Positions 49,301 to 57,477 of a stretch of 64,000 bases of DNA are shown here, in pieces. Every line of letters starts with the position of its first letter. Positions within the stretch are counted from its first letter, which is position 1. The notes beneath the pieces were generated by a model. That model worked only from the letters and a program-made list of their open reading frames with translations. It did no database searches and was not told where the DNA came from. Source of the DNA: Ridgeia piscesae (lineage: Eukaryota; Annelida; Polychaeta; Sabellida; Siboglinidae); NCBI GenBank assembly GCA_025642075.2, contig JAODUO010001071.1, positions 1 through 64,000 on the forward strand, read 5' to 3'. Made by a program: the position numbers and the translations under genes.

Positions 49301-52300
49301 TTTGATCTCACTGTTGCCGAGTGTCAAGCCAAGATGTCTTAACCCTTTCGTGGCCAGAACGCCTGAATACACCCGAGTACAGAAGTACATTTAAACTGCG
49401 CGCTGCAAAACAGTGTCCACAAATAATGGCAATTTATTTCGGCAGTTTGCACATAATAATATTGAAGTTTCACTGGCAAGTGTCAACATTTTGTAATGCA
49501 GGCAATTTCCTTGGTTATATAGCGTCATTTGCCATGCAGTTTTAGAGTCGAACATGGCGTCACTCTCCATTTCCAGTACTGCTTGTCATGATCGCCATGC
49601 AGTGAATATATTTTCAGCCAATAAGATAAAATTCTAACATTTGCTGCAGGAATGAAAAACATGAAAGTACACACAGATTGTTCTAAAAACAATGTGCCTG
49701 CTGGCAATTTCTATGATTAAATGCTAACTTCTGAGGGGTCTATTTTGTTATAAACAAATAGTAATGCGCAGTGCAATGACACGGATGGTGTTTTTTAGCT
49801 GTGTTGTAATTATTGACATTGTTGTTATGTCGAACTTCAGTAATTCAGACTTTGATGGAATCTTCGTACAGTGTATTGAGTTTATAACAAAAGCAGGCAT
49901 CGAAGGTGAACGTTGCAGTACGATTATGTATTTGAAATATAACACCGACTCAATTACGTTGCTGGGATGACAGTTATGATCACGAAGAATACCATTTTGT
50001 ATAAAATTTGGAAAATGCACTCACAAAAACAAAATTATTTCAGTTTTGTTTACCCTAGACATGTAATTAGTTGTAGATTGTATAGTATGCAACTCAAGTA
50101 TAGCACATGATTTGGTCATGACACAATCTATTGATTTAATAGAATTCAATAGCAGATATATATTTCCATTAATCTGGCCTTGAGAGTGTTAACGTCTGTA
50201 AAACAGCACATGTGTCAGCGAGTTTTGGTAGGTGGGTTGACTATGACAGACCTTTAACTTGTGTGTTTCTTTCTGCAGGGACCCTGACAAGCCTCCGACA
50301 TCCTTCTATCTGTTGCGCGTCTCCCCCAAGCCGCCCTGCATGGTCCTCAGACTCGCCTTCCTCGGAGGCATGTCTGGCAAAGAGAGGAACGAGGTAAATG
50401 GTTGTGTGTTGTATACTTTGAATATGATACAAGAAAGTGCAAACACTTGTTTCTGTTGTGGTCGTGGTTTTACTTTTAAGGTTTTCTTCTACAGTTAGTG
50501 AGTGCACTACAGGTTATACATTTAACCAATGCATGTGATCTTTTACTTTCCCTGGCACGGACAGAAGGATCCAACGGCATATCACTTCCTCTTTTCTAGG
50601 CCGTCCACTCTCCTGGGTGGTCCTCTTTTCTAGGCAGTCCACTCTCCTGGATGGTCCTCTTTTCTAGGCAGTCCACTCTCCTGGGTGGTCCTCTTTTCTA
50701 GGCAGTCCACTCTCCCTGGGTGGTCCTCTTTTCTAGGCAGTCCACTCTCCTGGGTGGTCCTCTTTTCTAGGCAGTCCACTCTCCTGGGTGGTCCTCTTTT
50801 CTAGGCCGTCCACTCTCCTGGGTGGTCCTCTTTTCTAGGCAGTCCACTCTCCTGGGTGGTCCTCTTTTCTAGGCAGTCCACTCTCCTGGGTGGTCCTCTT
50901 TTCTAGGCAGTCCACTCTCCTGGGTGGTCCTCTTTTCTAGGCAGTCCACTCTCCTGGGTGGTCCTCTTTTCTAGGCAGTCCACTCTCCTGGGTGGTCCTC
51001 TTTTCTAGGCAGTCCACTCTCCTGGGTGGTCCTCTTTTCTAGGCAGTCCACTCTCCTGGGTGGTCCTCTTTTCTAGGCAGTCCACTCTCCTGGGTGGTCC
51101 TCTTTTCTAGGCAGTCCACTCTCCTGGGTGGTCCTCTTTTCTAGGCAGTCCACTCTCCTGGGTGGTCCTCTTTTCTAGGCAGTCCACTCTCCTGGGTGGT
51201 CCTCTTTTCTAGGCAGTCCACTCTCCTGGGTGGTCCTCTTTTCTAGGCAGTCCACTCTCCTGGGTGGTCCTCTTTTCTAGGCAGTCCACTCTCCTGGGTG
51301 GTCCTCTTTTCTAGGGTCCCTTCCTGGGGGTCCCTTTTCTAGGCAGTCCACTCTCCTGGGTGGTCCTCTTTTCTAGGCAGTCCACTCTCCTGGGTGGTCC
51401 TCTTTTCTAGGCAGTCCACTCTCCTGGGTGGTCCTCTTTTCTAGGCAGTCCACTCTCCTGGGTGGTCCTCTTTTCTAGGCAGTCCACTCTCCTGGGTGGT
51501 CCTCTTTTCTAGGCAGTCCACTCTCCTGGGTGGTCCTCTTTTCTAGGCAGTCCACTCTCCTGGGTGGTCCTCTTTTCTAGGCAGTCCACTCTCCTGGGTG
51601 GTCCTCTTTTCTAGGCAGTCCACTCTCCTGGGTGGTCCTCTTTTCTAGGCAGTCCACTCTCCTGGGTGGTCCTCTTTTCTAGGCAGTCCACTCTCCTGGG
51701 TGGTCCTCTTTTCTAGGCAGTCCACTCTCCTGGGTGGTCCTCTTTTCTAGGCAGTCCACTCTCCTGGGTGGTCCTCTGTCTTGGGGCTCCCTTCCTATGT
51801 GGTGAGTTTCCTCTTTTCTTGCGATTGTCCACTTCCTGGTGTTGTCCCTTTTCATAGGCAAAGTACCATTCCTAGTGGTCCTTGCACCTACTCTCCTGTG
51901 TGATGTCTCTCATGCCCAGGCAGATGCACATGTCCTAGTGTGTGCCCAATTTCACATTTTACTGTGTGCCCAGATTGTCACTTCCATGGGTGTCCCATTT
52001 TCTATGTGCCCAGATTGTCACCATGTCCCACTGGGTGTCCCAGATTGTCACCACGTCTCACTGTGTGGCCCAGATTGTCACCATGTCCACTGTGTGCCAG
52101 ATTGTCACCATGTCCCACTGTGTCCCAGATCTCACCATGTCCACTGTGTGCCCAGATTGTCACCATGTCCCATGTGTGCCCAGATTGTCACCATGTCCCA
52201 CTGTGTGCCCAGATTGTCACCATGTCCCACTGTGTGCCCAGATTCACCATGTCCCACTGTGTGCCCAGATTGTCACCATTCCCACTGTGTGCCCAGATTG

Positions 52301-55043
52301 CACATTCCCATGTGTGCCCAGATTGTCACCATGTCCCACTGTGTGTCCCAATTGTCACCAGTCCACTGTGTCCCAGATTGTCACCATGTCCCACTTTGTG
52401 TCCCAGATTGTCACCATGTCCCACTGTGTCCCAGATTGTCACCATGTCCCACTTTGTGTCCCTTAGATTGTCACCCATGTCCCATGTGTGCCCAGATTGT
52501 CACCATGTCCCACTGTGTGCCCAGATTGTCACCATGTCCCACGGTGTGTCCAGATTGTCACCATGTCCCACTGTGTGCCCAGATTGTCCCATGTCCCACT
52601 GTGTCCCAAATTGTCACCATGTCCCACTGTGTACCCAGATTGTCACCATGTCCCACTGTGTTCCGATTGTCACCATGTCCCAACTGTAATACCCAGATTC
52701 TTCACCATGTCCCACTGTGTGCCCAGATTGTCACCATGTCCCACTATGTGCCCAGATTGTCACCATGTCCCACTGTGTGCCCAGATTGTCACCATGTCCC
52801 ACTGTGTGCCCAGATTGTCACCATGTCCCACTGTGTGCCCAGATTGTCACCATGTCCCACTGTGTGCCCAGATTGTCACCATGTCCCACTGTGTGCCCAG
52901 ATTGTCACCATGTCCCACTGTGTGCCCAGATTGTCACCATGTCCCACTGTGTGCCAAGATTGTCACCATGTCCCAATGTGTGCCCAGATTGTCACCATGT
53001 CCCACTGTGTGCCCAGATTGTCACCATGTCCCACTGTGTACCCAGATCATCACCATGTCCCACTGTGTGCCCAGATTGTCACCATGTCCCACTGTGTACC
53101 CAGATTGTCACCATGTCCCACTGTGTGCCCAGATTGTCACCATGTCCCACTGTGTGCCCAGATTGTCACCATGTCCCACTGTGTACCCAGATTGTCACCA
53201 TGTCCCACTGTGTGCCCAGATTGTCACCATGTCCCACTGTGTGCCCAGATTGTCACCATGTCCCACTGTGTACCCAGATCATCACCATGTCCCACTGTGT
53301 GCCCAGATTGTCACCATGTCCCACTGTGTGCCCAGATTGTCACCATATCCCACGGTGTGCCCAGATTGTCACCATGTCCCAATGTGTGCCCAGATTGTCA
53401 CCGTGTCCCACTGTGTGCCCAGATTGTCACACAACTGACGGAGAAGATCACGAGCCTGACATTCCCCCAGCGCGGCACCCAGAAGGATAACAAACAGAAG
53501 AAGACGTCCCAACATCAGCTGAGTCAGGAGAGTGCTCCCTCCCCCCGACAACACAAGCCCCCCTGCTGTCTCTACTGCCAGAAACCTCTTGAGAAGATCC
53601 TCATCAGGTTTGTCATCTTCATTATAATGTCGTCACTTTCAGAATTCATAAGGTCACCCGACTATCAAGGTCACCACACTGTTAAACTCACCCTACTATT
53701 AAGGACACTCCAATATAAAGGTCACATCACTAGCATTAATTAAAATCACTATACTATTAACTATTTTAGTTTTACATATGTATGTGTTTGTGTTTTTACT
53801 TTTTTATTTTACGTAATGGACTTTTGTCTGAAATAAACATTATTAATATATTATTATTATTTTATTACAATCGTTGAACTTTAATTTACAACCCTATCAG
53901 AAAACATACTTGATATTTAGAATGGTTACAGATAACATTATTTTAAAATATATCATGCTGGGTTGCAGATACGATCGAATGCCACATGACTTCTTTGTGT
54001 TGGACGTGCCACCCATGATCGACCAATCAGGACAGCTGAGCTATCCGGTGTCGGCGAACAAGACGGCAGCGAATGTGTTCACAACCCTCTCTCGCTACCT
54101 CTATCACCGCCGCTGGGTGTGGACGATGCAGCACGTCTCCTCCATGCCCATCAGCATGCAGGCTGTTGGGTGCATCCTCTCCAATCTCACCAAGTACGTC
54201 ATCCTGTTGTCATTGATGCAGACCCCTATTTGCACAGTTTGTGAAACGTGATGTTTTGACCACTTCCGCTATTGGTCACGTACTGGTGTCCCATGAGATG
54301 GCACATATGTTGGCCTGATAGCTTTAGCTGTAGATGGCGAGCAGGTGATATTTCTGGGCTCTCTGTTTCACATAAATGGCCTCCTTCACATTCCTGTTGA
54401 CGCAGTCTTGTGTCAGTTTGATTATAGAACTTTGCAAATCAGATTTTACTTAAATATTATAAAGGTTTTTTTACAATCCTGTCTAATTTATACCAATGTT
54501 ACATGATGTCTTATGTGTTGTAGACGGGTATATAATATACGACAGTGCTGCTATTTTATTTATGTTTTTTCTTCAATTTCTTTAGGCAGTAGCATGGTAT
54601 AGGTATCACAGATCATTAAGCTAATGCGATGATGTATAGAGTAGTCTATCATTATTATCAAGCTTTGTTGGCGGGAATTGGATAGTGGAAAGATATATAA
54701 TAGCCTTTTGATGGATTAACTGCAGCCACATATCACAATGACTGTACCCTCTGTCTGTTTGCAGGATTCGGCTGCAAGAAGGCTTCAGGTTTTCGCATGC
54801 TAATTCTGGGATTGTTGACATGGTACTGGAGGTGGACATGAAGGTGTGAGCTTACTGCATGCCTGTAACTGTTACCTGTACATGAAATATGCACACATAA
54901 CTTGACACAAGAATCCAAATTGGTACATCTAGTTAAATCCGTATCACTGATCTGTATTGCATGTCATGAACTTTTCATATCGCGTCTGTAAATTAGTAAG
55001 CATTGTAGGCAGCATTTCCATTATTTTCATAATAATAATCATA

Positions 55044-55094
<51 letters not shown>

Positions 55095-57071
55095 GACAGA
55101 TCTAGCTAAAAATATTAAAGGCGCTAATAATTAATAATATTAGAAAATAACATCATGCTCAGGTTTTGACTAGAATAAAAAAAAAATTACTAACGATTAC
55201 AAATTAAAAAGATACTAGTTCAGGTTTTGACTAGAGTAATGAAAACTTCAAGGTTAACAAATGGTTAAAAATTGTGAAAAGATTCTAGTTAAAAAAGTTT
55301 CTAAAGTTACAAATTCTGAAGATTAACTAATAACAAATATTAACAATTCCTAAGGTTGACCCGAGAAACGAAAATGGACAAATCATATAAAAAAAGCACA
55401 AAGAAACTGTAATATTTTAATATGACGAGCGTGTTACGTGCGTGTGTTGTGTAGCTGCCGTGCGTGTGTTCGGAGGCGGAGGCGGAAGCGGAAACGGCGG
55501 AGTGTGTGGAGGAACTCCACCCGTGCATCGTGCAGTACGTCATCTTCCCCCCCCACACAGCCACCACCAAGGAGAGGTAGGTACACATAACTGTTTCACA
55601 GGGTAGGGTTGATTTTAACCATCTATCAACGTGTCTATGTGCTGCCGTCCTGTATCGTCTATGGCCTGTGACATGCACAGTGCGTTGTTTTGCTTTTTGA
55701 TCGGCTTGGACGCAGTCCGTTTAGTTATTGGCTACATGCTTGGTTGTGACAGGTTGACATGTTGGGGCAAGAAGCATCCATAAAAATGTATCCTTGCGTA
55801 GACACACTGCACTGGAATTTAGATCAAGATTGTATGACAAAGATGTGATTTATTCTGACAGTTATGACGAGTGTATCTTCTGGCGTATATGCACGTTTTA
55901 CAGATTTGTAGGATAGATTTGAGTTTGACATTAAAGGGGTCCAGTATTGTTCATCCATACATTCTCAGAAGCAACTAATTGGATTGGAAACACTAGAAAT
56001 CTAATAGTTGAAGTGATATGTTTCCCATTTCCTGACAACAACCTTTTTGGCAGTTAAATTTAGTATTGGGAGTTAGGATAATAATGTATATAATTTATCT
56101 TTATGTAAAAGTTATCTTAGTTTTGACATTAAAATCCCTGAAAACACTCGGTGGCATAAAAGCAGCCGGTGAGCAGTGTTGCCACTCATGGCACTATGTG
56201 TAGTGGAGGTGAGCAGAGTATTGCTACTCATGGCACTGTGTAGTGGAGGTGGGCAGTGTTGCCACTCATGGCACTATGTGTTGTGGAAATGGGCAGTGTT
56301 GCCACTCGTGGCAGTATGTGTAGTGGTAGTGAGCAGTGTTGCCACTCATGGCACTATGTGTAGTGGAGGTGGACAGGGTGTTGCCACTAATGGCACCATG
56401 TGTAGTGGAGGTGAGCAAAATGTTGCCACTCATGGCACTATGTGTAGTGGAGGTGAGCAAAGTTGCCACTCATGGCACTGTGTAGTGGAGGTGAGCAGAG
56501 TGTTGCCATTCATGCCACTATGTGTAGTGAAGGTGGGCATATAAAAAATTGGTAACAAAATCATTTAGTATCATACTTTGCAAGTCAAATCTACAAGTAA
56601 TTCAAAACTTTGCTACCATTCTCTTTTATTTTGGATTTTTAGTATATTTCAACTCCAGAAAAACAACACCAAGAAAATGGATACAACGCTTTTTGCAGTG
56701 AAACATGTCAGATCGTTATACATTTTAACGTATTAACATAATGATGTTTTATTTCAAACATAAAAGTCCATATTATGTACATGGAAGTAAAATATAAAAA
56801 AATAATGGATAAAATAAATACCGGGATATAGACACGCATGAAATAAAACATAATGAATAAAACGATGATTAAAAAAATATATAGTAACAAGATATTGTGT
56901 TGATTCAGTGCATCGAAGGACGACATGGAGGAGATGGAGACAACGGAGGCTGACGGAGAGCTCCAGATCATCACGGAGTGTTGGGTGGAGCCACAGTGTG
57001 GAGTCATTGTCAACAGCAGTCCGGAGCGCAAGCACTTTGACGGCCTGGACTACAGACAACTGGCGGAGGCG
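32971..57071 (+). CDS. SZT2: SZT2, KICSTOR complex subunit, exons 1-20 (5' quarter of the gene)
   Basis: Twenty exons join with consistent phase to 2829 nt (943 codons); the human protein has about 3400 residues, so this is the first quarter. The order of conserved blocks follows human SZT2: FLLMKNEYRISRN, FIALRYRLVFILDVSPS, SEILYDEAF, PELYVTVIAHTP, VLMQGCLL, GIIVITDGV, RLREGYTIQDV, LAHYAFLQDV, TDQLLVHLQSF, KGVPLFFLLANSTTPQL, GKHLHIPNSSGRF, PPCMVLRLAF, LSRYLYHRRWVW and VQYVIFPPHTATTKE. SZT2 is the large scaffold of KICSTOR (with KPTN, ITFG2 and C12orf66), which brings GATOR1 to lysosomes and so restrains mTORC1 when amino acids are low. There is no membrane segment in this part. Introns are repeat-rich, and several arrays abut splice sites. 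The gene continues beyond 57071. Confidence 0.97.
36112..36330 (-). mobile_element. CR1-like LINE fragment
   Basis: TAGCCACTTAGTGACATCTT, then CCAAAAAC, a TTTTGTTAAGCAT stretch and CTTGCTTTTA match, with small changes, the reverse-transcriptase part of the nested LINE at about 22370-22420, in the same orientation. It is a second, more decayed, short copy of that family. Confidence 0.8.
37017..37299 (+). repeat. SZT2: 21-bp minisatellite ending at the exon 2 acceptor
   Basis: About 13 units of CTTGT(C/T)GTCATGTTCATCAA. The first units lack three bases and read CATTTTCAA. The last unit is CTTGTCGTCATG followed by TTGTAG, the exon 2 splice acceptor, so the array lies directly against the exon. 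The unit length is a multiple of three, so every frame stays open, which produces spurious open frames on both strands. Confidence 0.97.
37300..37425 (+). CDS. SZT2: SZT2 exon 2 (residues 19-60)
   Basis: Acceptor GTTGTAG, donor GTGAGT, phase 0 at both ends. VFLLMKNEYRISRN is the most recognisable N-terminal block of the family. The acceptor lacks a long pyrimidine tract because the array occupies that position. Confidence 0.96.
37959..38138 (+). CDS. SZT2: SZT2 exon 3 (residues 61-120)
   Basis: Acceptor TTTGGCAG (a second possible AG lies 12 bp further in the same frame), donor GTACGT, phase 0. It contains LTPHVLVTFIALRYRLVFIL and DVSPS. A near-identical donor copy 27 bp downstream would add nine residues in frame. 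Confidence 0.94.
38118..38208 (+). repeat. SZT2: 27-bp tandem duplication covering the exon 3 donor
   Basis: AGTCCCTCAGTCGCCACTGT, then GGTACGT, is repeated as AGTCCCTCAGTAGCCACTGT, then GGTACAT, and trails off in two AGTCC(C/T)TCTTTG units. Each full unit holds the last coding bases plus the splice donor. Confidence 0.95.
38549..38626 (+). CDS. SZT2: SZT2 exon 4 (residues 121-146)
   Basis: Acceptor TTTCTCAG, donor GTAAGT, phase 0. It encodes NLATSEILYDEAFRSLETAM, part of the von Willebrand A-like N-terminal fold expected for this region. Confidence 0.96.
38820..39230. mobile_element. Possible retroelement relic in SZT2 intron 4
   Basis: GGGGAGGTACCAA is followed by TTTATTCTTTATT and a C-rich part with CCAGCCCGGGAAACCCTCC, an order resembling 13716-13920. 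Next to it (39225-39290) is an inverted repeat around ATAATATTCATTAATGAATA. Confidence 0.3.
39446..39538 (+). CDS. SZT2: SZT2 exon 5 (residues 147-177)
   Basis: Acceptor CATTTCAG, donor GTACTG, phase 0. FRAPGSQILLCPELYVTVIA aligns with the human FRVPGS and PEIYVTI blocks. Confidence 0.96.
40077..40211 (+). CDS. SZT2: SZT2 exon 6 (residues 178-222)
   Basis: Acceptor CTCCATCAG, donor GTAGGA, phase 0. It encodes VLMQGCLLTQKNVDRML and KFENKVAQAL. Confidence 0.96.
40267..40448. repeat. Compound microsatellites in SZT2 intron 6
   Basis: (ACGC)n at 40267-40296, (TA)n at about 40323-40370 and (ATAGAT)n at about 40383-40448. Confidence 0.97.
40726..40820 (+). repeat. SZT2: (TATTG)n array beside the exon 7 acceptor
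   Basis: Pentanucleotide TATTG units with TGCAT and TGATT variants run up to TTTGTCAG at 40821, so they form most of the pyrimidine tract region of the exon 7 acceptor. Confidence 0.95.
40822..40990 (+). CDS. SZT2: SZT2 exon 7 (residues 223-278, plus one base)
   Basis: Acceptor ATTTGTCAG, donor GTAGGT. It begins with an acidic run (DEEEEDHLTGG) and ends with FRYGILALQLLPEKSAA, which matches the human GILALQLLP block. Confidence 0.96.
40991..41275 (+). repeat. SZT2: Degenerate GGGT(T/C)(A)GG array starting at the exon 7 donor
   Basis: The donor GTAGGTTGGG itself is the first unit. TGGGTCGGGTCAGATGGGTT and many GGGTCAGGT variants follow, thinning out by 41275. G-triplet runs near a donor are known intronic splicing enhancers; their role here is inference. 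Confidence 0.85.
41770..42601. mobile_element. Non-autonomous pogo/Tigger-like DNA transposon (832 bp) in SZT2 intron 7
   Basis: Terminal inverted repeats begin CAGTCGCGCCTCG and agree over about 23 bp with one mismatch (CTCGTTATAACGCG at the left, CTCGCTATAACGCG at the right, inverted). TA dinucleotides flank both ends (41768-41769, 42602-42603) as expected for Tc1/mariner target duplication, and CAGT ends fit the pogo/Tigger clade. Both subterminal regions hold further inverted CGCGTTATA copies. No transposase is encoded. Confidence 0.88.
42820..43040 (+). CDS. SZT2: SZT2 exon 8 (residues 279-352)
   Basis: Acceptor TTTGCCCAG, donor GTAATT. It completes the split Gly codon and reads IIVITDGVVGLPEASLFESL, CSFIQIGEDF and GHVPYLDMLSYMAMSTFG, a near-continuous match to the human protein. 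Confidence 0.97.
43611..43836 (+). CDS. SZT2: SZT2 exon 9 (residues 353-427, plus one base)
   Basis: Acceptor GTCACCACAG, donor GTGTGT. It has FHQAILTWNLQKPLHQMQMQ, then CRLREGYTIQDVHLTKG. The middle part is variable. Confidence 0.95.
43837..45565 (+). other. SZT2: SZT2 intron 9
   Basis: 1.7 kb without another gene. A segment at about 44030-44200 contains an inverted repeat (AGCAACTGACTTCGCCAGTT, then GCT) and a GGTGGGAATCCCAC palindrome, perhaps a SINE or hairpin transposon relic. Confidence 0.6.
45566..45662 (+). CDS. SZT2: SZT2 exon 10 (residues 428-459, plus two bases)
   Basis: Acceptor TGTGGCAG, donor GTTAGT. It encodes DSQVEVNMVLLWRDQITIHY and SSWPLSP. Confidence 0.95.
46036..46170 (+). 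CDS. SZT2: SZT2 exon 11 (residues 460-504)
   Basis: Acceptor AATCTGCAG, donor GTACGT. It encodes RTTHIEVSVLAHYAFLQDVT and FSSPYRTALVKKYWQTLQ. Confidence 0.96.
46425..46662. repeat. CA-rich imperfect microsatellite, SZT2 intron 11
   Basis: Mixed CACACC, CATAC, CACGCA and pure CA runs. The long open frames on both strands here are repeat artefacts. Confidence 0.97.
46854..47009 (+). CDS. SZT2: SZT2 exon 12 (residues 505-556)
   Basis: Acceptor TTTGTAG, donor GTAAGT. It encodes TTETDQLLVHLQSFAMSPIY and KKGVPLFFLLANSTTPQL. Its last bases (TTCCAA) and donor recur in the array downstream. Confidence 0.97.
47001..47730 (+). repeat. SZT2: 86-bp tandem array seeded at the exon 12 donor
   Basis: About eight units. 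The first is exon 12's own end: TTCCAAGTAAGTCTCAAGAA, then AGATGTTCCCCACTTTCTAC. Later units read TTCCAAGTAACTGTCAAGAA and GGATGTTCTCCACTTTCTAC, so the donor GTAAGT became GTAACT in the copies. Unit starts at 47051, 47137, 47223 and 47309 show the constant period. Confidence 0.96.
48102..48167 (+). CDS. SZT2: SZT2 exon 13 (residues 557-578)
   Basis: Acceptor TTGTTGCAG, donor GTAAGT. It encodes DAALTQFANFWKPVLMLDIN, ending in the split Trp codon. Confidence 0.95.
48919..49122 (+). CDS. SZT2: SZT2 exon 14 (residues 579-646)
   Basis: Acceptor GTTTGCAG, donor GTGAGC. It encodes QKWMHTHRIGLVLMHDVPLG, KHLHIPNSSGRFHSVMCR and LLRNWSTFELLENHSYIKLL. Confidence 0.97.
49343..50188. mobile_element. Probable non-autonomous piggyBac-like element (846 bp) in SZT2 intron 14
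   Basis: TTAA lies at both edges (49339-49342 and 50189-50192), the target site of piggyBac elements. The ends CCCTTTCGTGGCCAGA and, inverted, CACTCTCAAGGCCAGA agree at 12 of 16 positions. A short plus-strand frame (49764-49970) contains SNFSNSDFDGI, reminiscent of the acidic N terminus of piggyBac transposases, but no catalytic domain is present. Confidence 0.6.
50279..50393 (+). CDS. SZT2: SZT2 exon 15 (residues 647-685)
   Basis: Acceptor CTTTCTGCAG, donor GTAAAT. It encodes DPDKPPTSFYLLRVSPKPPC and MVLRLAFLGG. Confidence 0.97.
50587..51778 (+). repeat. SZT2: 34-bp minisatellite, about 35 units, SZT2 intron 15
   Basis: The unit is TCCTCTTTTCTAGGCAGTCC, then ACTCTCCTGGGTGG, almost uniform with rare GCCGTCC variants and one disrupted unit near 51315. 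Each unit contains a polypyrimidine tract followed by CTAG and GCAG, that is, a good-looking 3' splice site. Degenerate units continue to about 51930 and grade into the next array. Confidence 0.97.
51940..53422 (+). repeat. SZT2: 29-bp minisatellite, about 50 units, ending in the exon 16 acceptor
   Basis: The unit is ATTGTCACCATGTCCCACTG, then TGTGCCCAG. The left third is ragged, with many small deletions; the right part is nearly perfect. The final CTGTGTGCCCAG is the acceptor used for exon 16, and the exon itself begins ATTGTCAC as every unit does. No unit contains a stop in any frame, which explains the long open frames here. Confidence 0.98.
53423..53607 (+). CDS. SZT2: SZT2 exon 16 (residues 686-746)
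   Basis: Acceptor TGTGCCCAG, donor GTTTGT. IVTQLTEKITSLTFPQRG matches the human IVSGL...LRFPHR block directly after the phase-0 end of exon 15, which identifies this last AG as the true acceptor. A basic low-complexity linker (KDNKQKKTSQHQ) and CCLYCQKPLEKILIR follow. Confidence 0.95.
53969..54193 (+). CDS. SZT2: SZT2 exon 17 (residues 747-821)
   Basis: Acceptor GGGTTGCAG, donor GTACGT. It encodes YDRMPHDFFVLDVPPMIDQ and TLSRYLYHRRWVWTMQHV. Confidence 0.97.
54765..54843 (+). CDS. SZT2: SZT2 exon 18 (residues 822-848)
   Basis: Acceptor GTTTGCAG, donor GTGTGA. It encodes IRLQEGFRFSHANSGIVDMV and LEVDMK. Confidence 0.96.
55048..55090. repeat. (TA)n microsatellite, SZT2 intron 18
   Basis: Pure TA repeats. 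After it, AGGTTTTGACTAGA(A/G)TAA occurs twice (about 55160 and 55222), a small local duplication. Confidence 0.97.
55455..55576 (+). CDS. SZT2: SZT2 exon 19 (residues 849-888, plus two bases)
   Basis: Acceptor GTTGTGTAG, donor GTAGGT. It has an Ala/Glu-rich run (SEAEAEAETAE), then HPCIVQYVIFPPHTATTKE, matching human VVQYILFPPHSTSTKD. Confidence 0.95.
56168..56545 (+). repeat. About 40-bp minisatellite, SZT2 intron 19
   Basis: Around nine units of GTGAGCAGTGTTGCCACTCA, then TGGCACTATGTGTAGTGGAG, with small indels. Each unit holds a GGTGAGC donor-like sequence. Confidence 0.95.
56909..57071 (+). CDS. SZT2: SZT2 exon 20 (residues 889-943)
   Basis: Acceptor TTGATTCAG, donor GTGAGT, phase 0 end. 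It has an acidic stretch (KDDMEEMETTEADGE), then LQIITECWVEPQCGVIV and FDGLDYRQLAEA. It is the last exon seen; the human protein continues immediately after this block. Confidence 0.95.
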
Positions 57072-57477
57072 GTGAGTGGCAACGTTGTGTCGTAGTAGAC
57101 CAGAAACAGTGAGAGGAATGTGACCCCCCCACAGCGAAACTGGTATAAAATTGCAAAATCCTAAAAAGGATTTTTGGATTCAAAGAGTTTTGAGATGGTG
57201 CTGGAGTTGCTGATATGTATATCTTCAGTAATTTTGGGTTAATTGCTAAATTTGAAGCAAACTTTAAAAGGCCACATTTTGAGAAACAATGTAATTTTGG
57301 CTCGTCTGTGGTTCAGAGTTTTCACTACATGGATTTGTTTTATTTGTATTGGATTATTTGTCAAGGAAATTAAACTGGACATTTAAAAATTAATTATAAC
57401 GTGCCAGAATCACAGAATTGACAGGAAGTGGGCTGGATTGCTATTTTTGGCTCATGTGCAATGTAGACCTGTGCGAA

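Noticed and set aside
51839..53422. Very long open frame (over 500 codons) with Cys/His/Pro repeats before SZT2 exon 16
   Set aside because: The 29-bp unit has no stop in any frame, so long open frames are automatic. Only the part from 53423 matches the SZT2 family.
51940..53422. CRISPR-like array of 29-bp repeats
   Set aside because: Units are directly adjacent with no unique spacers, and the context is a eukaryotic intron.
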